This document shows, piece after piece, positions 22,479 through 33,286 of a stretch of 64,000 nucleotides of DNA. Both the position numbers and the translations under genes were made by a program. Source of the DNA: Oegoconia quadripuncta (taxonomy: Eukaryota; Arthropoda; Insecta; Lepidoptera; Autostichidae); contig OX438758.1 of the NCBI GenBank assembly GCA_949316235.1, positions 4,621,731 through 4,685,730 on the forward strand, written 5' to 3'. Under the pieces are notes generated by a model. That model did not search any database and was not told where the DNA came from. It saw only the letters and a list, made by a program, of their open reading frames with translations. Every line of letters begins with the position of its first letter. Within the stretch, counting starts at the first letter, position 1.

Positions 22479-25400
22479 ATGTTGTGTCGTACATTGGTAA
22501 CCCTTTCCATTATTTACTTTGTGAAGACCGAGATCGCCAGCGGCGATGATGATGCTCCCGAGAAAAATAGAATGATGGGGGTAGACGCTGTTCACGACGT
22601 GAAGATTGACAAGGATACGATTATAACTAGAAATTTGAAATTGGACAGGAAAAGCCGCACGAAAAACGGTGAGAATATTATTTATAGCTACTATATGTAA
22701 CGGGAAAAAATATGGCATGCTAGGCTACATTTTTATTTTAATTTATGATTAGGTACTTTTTTTACTTCGGCGCTACAGTTGAAAGTAAATCAATCGATAT
22801 TATAATCACTGTTACACATTGGCGCCGACTTCGAAATTTATTTTTTCATATACTAGATATAATAATAATAGGAGCGTTTCAATGTAATTATTTTTTACTT
22901 TGTATGGCTGAGTAAAGTCGATTGATTTTTTTTTTGTTAAAAAGTTTTGAGTTACATTATGTCATAGTTGCATCATCATCTTATTTAAGAGCCCTGCTCT
23001 TGTCGGTGGAGTTTTTTCCTTATCTCTCAACTCGCCTTCCTCTTGACCTTACATTGGTGTCGATTCGGATGTACACCAACTAAACTAAAACCAGTTTTGG
23101 TGTGGTGCCGTCGCATCGTACTGTACCAGGGAGAAAGAGACAGTACTACTTTAAAACTGGTTTTAGTTTAGTTGGTGTACATCCGAATCGACATCATTAT
23201 GTACCTATCAGAAATATTAATAATGCCTGAATATGAAATTATTTGTAATAGTCTGAATATGAAATTATTCTACTTATCTTGCTCGTATACCTATCGGAAA
23301 CAATCGGCCGTTCAATTACAAAACTATGAAAAAACGTATAACCGAACTGTTGACTGATTAATAAAAAAAATGTGGCGGGTTGATTTTTAGTAGGTATGTG
23401 ACGTGTGGATTGTATTATAGTTTTTATTTTACGATATCTACTACTACTGGGCCTCAATAATAGTAAAATGGGGTCCTTTTCCTTTCGTAACAGCTCGACA
23501 CCACAAGAACCAAGAGGAGAACGAAGCGGATTGGTCCTACAATGTTATCCCTCAAGAAGTAACTTCCCACGTTGAACAATTTAAACGCAACATGTCTGAA
23601 TGCCTTAAAGAAGTCCAAGCCAACGACAAACGAACCGTAAAGCGGCTATCGCCAAAACAGGAATCCCCAGTTCATGGGGAATGTCTGATTGCTTGTGTGT
23701 TGAAACGCAACGGTGTTATTGAGAATAGGAAGATAAATAAGGGTAGGTACCTACATTTGCTCCCCAAGAGTAATATTTTATTATGTATTTAAGCATATGA
23801 ATTACGCATCAACGGCCTATAAAAGTCATAATGGTGCGAATTCCGGGATTTGCTCTAATCGTCACGCACTGGGCAGCCGGATTGCCGATCGCCGATTTTT
23901 GGGAGCTTCAGTCACGCCATTGACTACGCTGGTACCCAACATTGGTTTATTTTATACTGCCGTATCGTAGTCGCCTTTTTCAACAACCAGGGATAGAGAC
24001 GAGTTAATAATATCCTACTCTGTGGCATTTACTTTGGTGGTGATAACTATCAAACTAAACAAATTTTAAAAGGTCTCCCATTTATTTGTGTAACGTTACA
24101 GCACTTTGTTGCGATTGGCAACAATAACTTTGGAATTCCGCCGATAAATAAGGTAAAAGACTAAAATAGATCCTTCCTCGTGCGTTTTAGAATTTTATTC
24201 CCAAATTCTTAGGTCTTATATAAAATAAGACGCAATTACTAATATTATATTCCAGATGAAAACGTTAATTATTGAAAGATTTTTGACGAAATGTTTCTCA
24301 TATAATTTAATCAAATCAAAATATTAATTGTGAAGCCTGTATAGTACTTAGGACCAGGCAAAATTAATTTCATTATATTCTCGTAATAATTTTATTAGAG
24401 ATTGCAGACAGACAGAACATGACATATTACAACTCATATGTTTCAGTAACTTCTTATATATTTATGGCACACTTGCCACGTCCACTTCCATTTTCCACTT
24501 AGTATCAAGTGTATACTAATTTGAGAGCTAAACTAAAAAGTTGAGAAATATTAAATTTTAAAGTGTTTCTTAAACCTATTTTGAGTATTCTCCTCATATA
24601 AAAACCCTACAAAGAAATCTCCGTCGGAGAGTTATGTCACAGTATTACAAAGATATTGTAATATTGTGGTTATGTCTAGGAAAATATGTATTAAGAAAAT
24701 AATAATTGCTGGACCTCCCATTTATTATATTAGTTTTAGACTTAAAATATTACATAGAAGGCTATCTCGTTTTATTTCATTCATTTTATTTTTTAGGTGT
24801 AACGTGATATAAGTCCTTTCCTTTATATTTCTTGAACATGAATAGAAATTCATCCCTAAATTGAAAGCATGTCATCATTATTAATTTATTACTCACTAGC
24901 TTTCCGCCCGCAGCTTCGCCTGTGTGGTATAATTTTATCACGGAGATTTGTTTATCCCGCGGGAACTACTTACTTTCTCGGGATAAAAAGTATCCTATTT
25001 CTTAATCCAGGGTACATTCTACCCATATACCAAATTTTATCCAAATCCGTTTATCCGTTTAGCCGTGATTGAACAACAAACAAACTTACAAATAAACACG
25101 CATCCAAACCTTCACATAGATATTTATTATTATAATATATATTAATATTTATTATAACATATATTTCATAATAATATCATTTTTTCTTTGAGAAACTACT
25201 AACGACTAAAAAAGTTCTAAACTACTGGTTTAGAACTTTTTTGACTAACCTATATTCATTGTCGTCGTTCCCTCTCAGTGCTGAGGATCGCTTTTTTTTT
25301 TTTGGCTGGATCTGTTGCTGTTAGTCCGAAGACTTTTACAGCGTCACCGGGCGAGCGCGGGAGCGCTCTGCCCGTCTCTTGCATGCAGTTAGAGCGCTGG

Positions 25401-26957
25401 CGACCGAAGAATACATTTTATATCGTCTAATCAATTTATAATCGATAAACATTTTAAATCAATATTATGTATACGTCGTCTTTGACGACCTCCTCACGAC
25501 CTTAACGCCACAGACAGTGCTGTTAGAGTGGCTAAGTTTTGGTCCAATAAAATTTGAAACTTGCCTCGACACGAAAAAAGATACGTCAACGAGATATACT
25601 GCACGGCCGTCATGTAACGAATTTTTTACAAATTGAATATTTTGAATACTGCTAGTATTTGTAGCAAAAAAATTTAGACTATAGAATATAAAATATTATA
25701 GTTCTTTAGAATAATAAGCCTAATTTCAAGACATATAAGGTCCATCATTCAATAATTTCATTAGATGTTGATCGCAATGTCGGTAAAACAGTATCATGAG
25801 TTCTGCAAGCAGTTAATAGATGGTTCTCGGTAAATAGTTATTATACTCTTTGTAGATGGTATAGCAAATCAAGAGCGAACGCCATATTCCCATGGAGTAG
25901 AAACTAGGGACGCGTTCAATATCATAACTAGCAGTAACAGAAAAAAAAATATTAGGTGCGATCATTATATTTTTATAACGATGTGCTATATTCGTTATCA
26001 AATATAAAGAACTCTAACTAAAATGGGTCTAAACCTGTACTATATTTGTTTGTTTGTAAAGGATTCACTGCTCGTTTTAAGTTAAGCAATATCTGGCGCT
26101 GTCAGTGTGTAGGTGGGTGACCACTCGTGGTATTTTAATAGGAGTGTTTCCGTGTTTCCAAGGGTACGTTAAATAGTCGTTCCCTTTTGTTTTCAATTGA
26201 AAGCACTCGTTAAGCCAAGTAAGCCTTAAAAACCGGACTGTCAGGTGGCCACTAGTTTGACAATAAATCCACCAATACACACTATGCCCGAGTGGTGGAT
26301 TTATGGCCCATACTATCTTCCAGTGAGAAGAGGCTGTGCCCCAATAGTGGGGACTTGTAAGGTTATTGATAATTATTCTATGCATACCTTATATTACTTA
26401 GTGCCGTGTGGTTTCGGTATGTAAAAAGAATAGAAATTAAGGGACTTTTCACCAAAAACATCTTGCACATTTCGTCGGGACGATAGGGGTCACCCCCTGT
26501 CACGTGTGCTTTTCTGTATATTTGAAATGGGCGATAAACGTCCTGAAATTATGTATGTATGCATTAGTACTCAGGTTACTGAGTGAGAGGGAGCCCCTGT
26601 TTCAACATGTATTTTTAATGTAATGTTATAAAACGGATTAGATACCTCCTAACCGTGGAATACTTAACTACTAATACTAAAAATACATTTTTTTTACGGG
26701 CGGAACCGCCGGAGAAGTGAATATTATAGTACCTATAAATACAGAATAACACGTCTATTTCAGGAAATTTGATATCCCTAGTGAGCAAATTCTATGCAAA
26801 AGATACTAAGCTGATGAAGAAACTGGAAAAAAATTTAGACCGCTGCATTGAGATGAGCGTAAGGAATCGCGATGAATGCACTCTTGCATCACAGCTGAAC
26901 GACTGCACGAACGATCTCATGATCAGCAATAAACATAAAATTGTTGTTAACTATTAA
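22479..26957 (+). CDS. Odorant-binding protein (PBP/GOBP family), complete, three exons
   Basis: Exons 22479-22668, 23494-23742 and 26764-26957 join in phase (1, 1) to about 210 codons. ATG 22479 begins a secretory signal peptide (MLCRTLVTLSIIYFVKT). The OBP six-cysteine pattern is complete: C1 in SECLKE, C2-x3-C3 in ECLIAC, C4 in DRCIEM, ten residues to C5 in DECT, then exactly eight to C6 in LNDC. OBPs are secreted into sensillum lymph or other fluids and carry small hydrophobic ligands. The stretch before C1 is about 90 residues, charged and longer than in classic OBPs of 120-150 residues. Intron 1 contains a foldback MITE; intron 2 is 3 kb with Helitron-like and 5S-SINE insertions. No frame damage is seen. 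Whether it is expressed in antenna or elsewhere cannot be told. Confidence 0.92.
23057..23196. mobile_element. Foldback MITE in OBP intron 1
   Basis: Two arms of about 41 bases, TGTCGATTCGGATGTACACC onward and its exact reverse complement at 23153-23194, enclose about 55 bases. Non-coding. Near-perfect arms suggest recent mobility. Confidence 0.85.
24887..25135 (-). mobile_element. Helitron-like non-autonomous repeat
   Basis: Inverted relative to 3362-3582: begins CTAGCTTTCCGCCCGCAGC and shares the body ('cccgcgggaacta', 'ttaatccagggta'). Ends in an AT-rich stretch. Confidence 0.5.
25208..25243. repeat. Perfect 15-bp hairpin
   Basis: AAAAAAGTTCTAAAC and GTTTAGAACTTTTTT separated by 5 bases, inside OBP intron 2. 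Confidence 0.85.
26055..26385 (+). mobile_element. 5S rRNA-derived SINE
   Basis: Positions about 26078-26128 match the 3' half of 5S rRNA including the internal control region: AAGTTAAGCAATATCTGGCG and AGGTGGGTGACCACT. It is followed by a body and a LINE-like tail with 'gctgtgccccaatagtggggac'. A 5S pseudogene would not carry that tail, so a 5S-headed SINE is the better call. Confidence 0.7.
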
Positions 26958-28944
26958 AATGTACTTAATTCATGTGTTGCCATCTTATTTTTTCATTATT
27001 TTAAAAAATCATCTTGGCCAAGTCCCTTTGCTTTATTTGTAAGTAAGAAACTAAACAATCTGTTCAAATCGCATCAAACAGACGATAGATTTGACTGACA
27101 TACAGATGTGTGATTTGCTCTTGCCAATGGAAACAAATCAGTCGTACATACAAATGATTTCGGCCTTATATTAATTATCGTTTTAACAAACATCAAAAAT
27201 GAGACATCGAGAAAGTGACTGACTACATTCATTGGCAGATTACCAACGCGCCGCTAGTGTGTACCGTCGAACTACTTTTTAAAGTTGGTCTGAGAGAAAT
27301 GGCAGAATATTGTGCAGCAAACATAGTGATGGTGTACAAGTGAAAGGAAGTGTAAATTAAAGTGCGTAACGGAGCTTTCGGGTTCCCTCAAGAAGCCGCC
27401 AAAATCTTTTGTAAAGCATTCTGCCACTTTACTGAAGAATGACTTTACCGTGACTAAGACTCTGTATACGCCAAGTATACGACGAATTACTTGTTTTGAC
27501 TGAGACTGACTTACAAACTGAAGAAATAAGACATGGCTGTTATGGGCTAGATCCCTTTGCCTTCTCCTAGAGGGGAGAATAAAACGAAAAAAAAAAAGGC
27601 AGCATGGTCCAATGATCTTAGCCTGTTCACTAAGTGAACGAAACTCTGAACGAAACAAGGGACGAAAAAAAAAATCTTTGTGCCTGCCTTCTCGGTAAAT
27701 AGTTACTATACTCTTTGGTTGGCCTGCCTGTCTGTCTTCTTGATTGGTGTTTGGTTGAAGCAAACGTGTGCGTTGTTATTATTTTTGTTTTTAAAATAAT
27801 TGTACATATTTATGTTTATAATATTTAGTACCGTATTCGTGATATGTCCGTGTGTTGTTTTACTTTATACTTGTGTTCGACCTTTTTGTTTTAGGTAGCT
27901 CAAACACACGGACCGATAGTTTGGGCTCAGATTTCACAATGGTCAATCTCATTTTCTTATTCAGCGTCTTATTCGTACAACCGGACACTGGCAGTAATGG
28001 TTGATCGCACTAAAGAAGATCGATTTGTCTGTCTTGCTGGTTGTCTATCTTGCTTGAGTCTTTTCTGTGGCGTCTTTTAAAAAAAATGCTCAACGTGCAC
28101 TCGAATTCCATCATTTAGTACACAGTTTTTTGCAGAATTACTGTAAAGTACTAATTTTTCATATTCAGAATGAACTAAATGCTGCGATTTTGTATGAGGT
28201 CAGCAAATGTAATTTAAATAAATCAAACTAAATTATTATCAACTTATGGAGTGAGCTGAGATGAGCATAAAACAAAGAGATATAACCGCTACCCTCATGC
28301 ATGACATATACTAAAACAGTAAGGAAGATTTGTATGAAAATTTAAAACCATGTTCGGACTTCTCATAAAATTGGATAAAAAATTGTAGAACAGTTTTCAA
28401 AGTTTCTTGCACTTTTGACAAATTCTATATTGAGGTACTGATTAATGAATTGTCGAAGCCTTTTATTGTTGTTATAATTGTAAAAGAGAAATTTTTGCGT
28501 GTGGGCAAACCTGTTAAGTTTTAAAGAAACAATGACAAAATTCAGATATGGATGTAAGTCTAAAGAATTTTTTTAAATTCTTAAGCATGAAGCTGATGGA
28601 TGCTTGGATCAATGAGTCCGTAATTTAATAATTTGTGATGTGGGCATAGAATCTCAATATTAAGTTCTTGTAGGCCGCTTCCTCCGGGCGCTCTGGACAT
28701 AATAAACATCCTGTGGCAGTTATCATGATGACTAAGTTCTTCGTAACGTTAGCTTCATCAAATTTGGCAGTAAATTCCTTTGTAACATTTTGAGTACGAA
28801 CATCTATTAACATGGCAGGAGTGTGCACATACCCTTATAAATAAAACGCAAATATTTATTAACACTGCGACTGACGTGGCTCAATTTTTACAATTCTACT
28901 GAAGTGGTAGTATACGAGACACCATTTTGGGAGCAAATATTTTT
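26958..28944. other. Intergenic after the OBP gene
   Basis: Holds copy 2 of an unnamed repeat (27306-27450, see 13975). A - strand open frame at 28828-28625 (about 67 codons, with CLLCPERPEEAAYKN) has no family I know. Nothing else recognised. Confidence 0.4.
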
Positions 28945-29025
28945 CTAGCTTTGTATTATAAGCTTATTTAATTTATATTTATTAAAGTTCGGCCGTTCTT
29001 CGCTTGAGGAGGTGGTGTCTTCATC

Positions 29026-31948
29026 GCTTATATGGAATCTATACCTTCACACAACGCTCTATAGTGTTGAGTTCGGGTATACCATAAAAATATGTACCGC
29101 CTTGTTGAGGATTTTAAAATATACCCGACTGCAACATTCGTTTTGAGCATACTTTAAAAATGTGAACCGTCGTGTTAAGGATTTCAAAATATACCCAACC
29201 GCAACATTCGTTTGGGTCGGTATCAGATAAAGGGACGTTTATTTTATAGGTTAGAGATTGAGGTAAATTATACGAGAACAAAAGTGGATAAAAAACGTTT
29301 ATTAGTTACTTTAAAAATAGGTAATTATAAAATTAAAAATACTAATTTAGCGCGCATTACGGACATTCATTTTAACATTCTGGCCTAAGTTATGCTTTCG
29401 TTTAGTTCTGCGTTCTGTATTAGACGGCCGCCCAGCTTGAATCCTAGACTTGGTCTTTCCTATTCCTCTGTCTTTACGTCTACTCAGCGCTGTGCTTTGA
29501 ACTTTAATTTTCCTTTGTACACGCCTTGTTATTATCTGATTTAAAATAAAGTTTTGTCCTTGCTCTGATGTATTAATTTTTTTGATTATATTTGTGAATT
29601 TTCCCAGTGCTCTTAGATTGTGGACAGTGGGGTTTGTTTCAAATAACTTTGTGAAGCGTTGTACTTCAGTCTTAAACTCTGCGAGTGCATTTTTATATTG
29701 GTGAGGGAATTCTACAGCAACCTGTAGCTTGTAAGATGAAGAATTGGCAACATCCTGTATCGGCTCTTGTGTATCGGAGGAAGAGGCCTGTGGTACTACC
29801 TGTATCGGCTCTTGTGTATTAGAGGAAGAGCACTGCGGTCCTATCGAATCCAAATCATTGTTCGGTGTTTGATCCAAATCTATCATATTCATGTAGAAAT
29901 TTTCATTAATCTCATCCCCCGTCGCAATTCTTGCGAGTGACATTCTATCTTGAATAGACAGCCGAGGAGAATTGGGAAATATAACTCCAAAGTTTTGCTC
30001 AATGCTACACAGGTGCTTGCAGAATTTTCCACATTTTCCAGCGTCACAGTCGCAAACGGCTAAATCGGCTCTCACAGTGTAAAAAGTATTTGGGCTTGTC
30101 TCTGATTCCATACTGTACTCATTATCGTTGACTTTAGATATATTTTTAATATTTCGAGCAGTCTTCATGAACATTGCATATATGGAATCCTTGGTTTTTC
30201 GCGTGTTGGCGTAAGAAACAATGCGACGCATAAAATAATTTTCAAAAATGGACGTTATGAAATCTACTAATGCGTATAGATGCTTCTGTTATGTTGTTGG
30301 TGTTGTTTCCTCGCGTAAGTAAATCCAACCTATCAGAGACACACCATTCAGGCCGGCGTTTCCATAAGTTACTTAGATGATTTAATAGAGCTGGCATCGT
30401 CTTAACATACTCGTCACCTGTCAATTCCTCATACAATTTTACTGCTTCTTCTGGATCAGTTATAAAAAGAATATTTCGAAATCGTGTCATGATGGACTGT
30501 CTTTTCATTATGTCAACCTTGTGATCTGCAACGCAAAGCCAACGCCAAAAGGCTTGGCAAACATGGAATGCGCATAATAGTAATCGAGCATTTGGAAAAA
30601 TAGTTCTCAAAGCACTTCGTTCGGCAGTAGAATCGTCCGTCATAACAATATCCGGCTCTAATTTTTTACCCGCCTCGTTCTTTTCTACAGCTTCTTTTAT
30701 AGCGGCAAAAACCATCGTGTAATTGGACTCATTTTGCTCAGTATGTATAGCACATGCCAATGGAAGCCCACCGATTTTGTGATGTGTAAAAACTAGAGTA
30801 ATCGCAGATCTTGTCTGGTCACACGATGATGTTGTGTCTACAAAAATCATATTCTCATATGCAGTAGACAGAAAAACTCGTTTCATAATAGGAGTAATTA
30901 TCACGATAATCCTGGGATTTTGTTTTAACAGTATCGAGTAGCCTTTTTTATACTCAATTTTCGCTTGTATGATTTCGGGGAGATTGCATTCATTACGGTC
31001 GCCATACTTTTCAGTACGCCATTTATTGTACATGTAGTACACATGATTTTCGGAGGGATTTATTTGAGAGTTTGATAACATCTCTATTCCATTTAGATCA
31101 GTATCTTGAAACGAGTCCAGTATGTTCAATTCGTTGTAATTTATTGCTGCGCAAGGTGTCATTCCGCTATCAAAATATTTCATAAAAGTTTTGTCCACGA
31201 GACGACTTCTCAGATTTTTTATTGAACGATGAATGTTGACATGTATAGGTTTTTCGAAATAAGAAGCGCTTCAACGAAGGATATGACTTTCGAATTTGAT
31301 ATTTTTTGAACAAACTCGTCGATAAACTTAACATATCGTTCTTGTTGTTCATTTTGTTCAGTCTTCAGTCTAAATCGCATGGAGAACTTTTCCTCCGATT
31401 CAAAATCCAGATTCTCGATAAGTCCACATTGTTTGGTTATAAAACCCTCTAAACTGGCTTTATCTATCATTATTCGTAGGTACTTTTTACGCTAAAAGGA
31501 TCACAAACTATATAGTTATCACTTTATAATAATCTTCGCAACGTACTATGCACTTATGACAATTTTTTTAATTAAATACAATTGAAATCACAATCTTCAA
31601 TCACATTTTAAACAGTACTGACTCGCACGTGGTCACAAAATGATGCAACAAACAAAATATTGCGTCAGCCAGCGGGTGCAAAGGATAGAACGATTTAAAT
31701 AGTAACGTGCCAAAAGAGTACCGAACGATGGCTTCGTTGCGGTCGGGTATGTTTTAAAATACTTACGCGGGCGTATACTAAATCTGAATGTATACCCGAT
31801 ATCAACTCGCGCCAGTGACGTCACAAATGTTAGATAAAGGTACGCTTTATTGAAATGATTTTTGTTTACTGGATTTGAAAATATACCCGACGGCAACGCG
31901 GTCTCTGACGTCATGAGAGTTGTGTGAAGGTATAGATTCCATATAAGC
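29026..31948 (-). mobile_element. MULE-1, SWIM-type Mutator-like element
   Basis: Ends GCTTATATGGAATCTATACC are inverted copies identical for 30 bases. Flanks carry the 9-bp duplication GTCTTCATC (29017-29025 and 31949-31957), as expected for Mutator. Subterminal 'aaatatacccgac' repeats occur near both ends. It is inserted in the acidic C-terminal tail of the copy-2 Sailor-like transposase. Its own transposase is broken but the element is otherwise full length (2923 bp). Confidence 0.93.
29347..31470 (-). pseudogene. MULE transposase with SWIM zinc finger, frameshifted
   Basis: Three pieces: 31470-31219, 31198-30242 and 30231-29347, each joined by a single-step frame change rather than splice sites. 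Domains in order: N-terminal region, MULE DDE core with MIFVDTTSS, IVMTDDSTAERSAL, LLLCAFHVCQAFWRW and NITEASIRISRF, then a SWIM finger CDCDAGKCGKFCKH, then a basic C-terminus (RRTKRKHNL). About 690 codons in total. The frame break near 30240 falls after RISRFH. Inactive unless supplied in trans. Confidence 0.9.
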
Positions 31949-33286
31949 GTCTTCATCATCATCTTCGCCTACATGTATAATTATATTATTATCAATAACA
32001 GTATCAATCCTGATATCTCGGTCAAAATGTTCCACAATCAGGTTTTTAGTCTTCTCAACCTTTGCCCAGTCATCTCTTGTGACTTCCCCGCAGGCTTCTT
32101 TTAATAGGGTCATCATCTTTTTCGTGCTGAATGGCGGGGAAGTATTGTGGCGGGCGGCGTAACCTTTTATTTGAGCCCAGATTAGCTCAATCGCGTTATA
32201 TTGGCAATGATACGGTGGAATTCTTAGAACGCGATGACCATACTCCAGAGCCAGTTCATCGATTTCGTATCGCACATTTGCCGCTTTATTTTCTTTAACT
32301 AATTTAATTAGCTCTGCTTTTAGCATCTGCATATTTGCGTCAATGCCTTTTGCTTGTAACCAAGCCACCATTTCTTCTTTTTTATTAGCTTGGGTAGGTG
32401 GGTGGTTTCTGTATTTGAACCGAGTGATAGGAAGCATTATCCATGAATATTACAGAAGGGTCTGGTAGACTGGGCAAAAGCACGTTCTGGAACCACTCTT
32501 TAAATGTAGTGGCATTCATTTCCTCGTGGTAGTCATTTGTGGTTTTTGATTGAAATGCTAGTAACGCGTTTTCCACAAAGCCGTATTTTGCAGAACCTGC
32601 GTGGCATATTATCAGACGGGCCCCCTTACCCATTGGTACTTTCGACGTCGACGCTTGTGTATCATCCGTCCAAGAACGGGAAACCGTGTGATTGGCGTTT
32701 AGCCATATCTCGACAATGAACACGAGGTTATCTCAGTTATCAATTTTTTTTGCTTCTCTCAAAAAACTTATCCGTTTTAAAATTATGTCGTATCGTTCTA
32801 ATAAAATTTTTCTTGTCTGTTTTTTTATACGAAAAACCAATATCTTTTAAGATTTTCGTTAAAGCAGTTTTACCCCCGCTAAACAGTCCAGCTTCTCTTA
32901 ACGATGCCAAAAGCTTCTTCCTGTTGAGATATTCATTTCTGGAATAGTAACCATATAATATGATTTCTGATTGCATCGGCGTCAAAGGTGTCAATATCTG
33001 TCACGGGTTTAATTCTACGTTTCTTCTTCGGAGTACGTAAAATATTATCTTCCGTGCCAGTAAAGTCTGTTCGCCGAGAGTTGATAAATTCAGGGTTTCT
33101 CAACTCATTACAAATTGCGGGCCGCAACTTATTTAAGAACTTATACACGACATATTTTTTGTTTCTTCGGGTTTCGAACTGGGGCGAGTAAAACGCCGAT
33201 ATAGTGATTAAGAAAATTTTATTAATCTACTCTACAAAAACCAAATCGCTAAACTTATTCAGTACATACTCAATCTCTTAATATTA

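Larger units (their letters stand above)
23743..26763. other. OBP intron 2 with repeats
   Basis: Three-kilobase intron. Besides the Helitron-like copy, LINE scrap, hairpin and 5S-SINE listed separately, I see no exon. The stretch 25826-25853 (TTCTCGGTAAATAGTTATTA) recurs at 27690-27717. Confidence 0.5.
28945..33150 (-). pseudogene. Sailor-like (DD82E) transposase gene, copy 2, split by a MULE
   Basis: The - strand coding parts lie at about 33148-31949 and 29016-28945, with MULE-1 between them. N-terminal DNA-binding part: TPKKKRRIKPVTDID and KKLLASLREAGLFSGGKTAL. Catalytic part: FIVEIWLNANHTVSRSW, where the first Asp (xDETW in copy 1) is Val; FMDNASYH with the second Asp; and IPPYHCQYNAIELIW with the Glu. 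Counting across one frameshift there are 82 residues between the second Asp and the Glu. There are at least two further frame breaks. Removing the MULE joins GEDDDED to TTSSSEE, the acidic tail usual here, and the frame stops at TAG 28945-28947. No intron at the NAN-HTV point, unlike copy 1. Inactive. Confidence 0.82.

Noticed and set aside
28625..28828. - strand frame with CLLCPERPEEAAYKNLILRF as a possible exon or viral fragment
   Set aside because: Short, family unknown, and no supporting neighbour exon; left as unassigned intergenic sequence.
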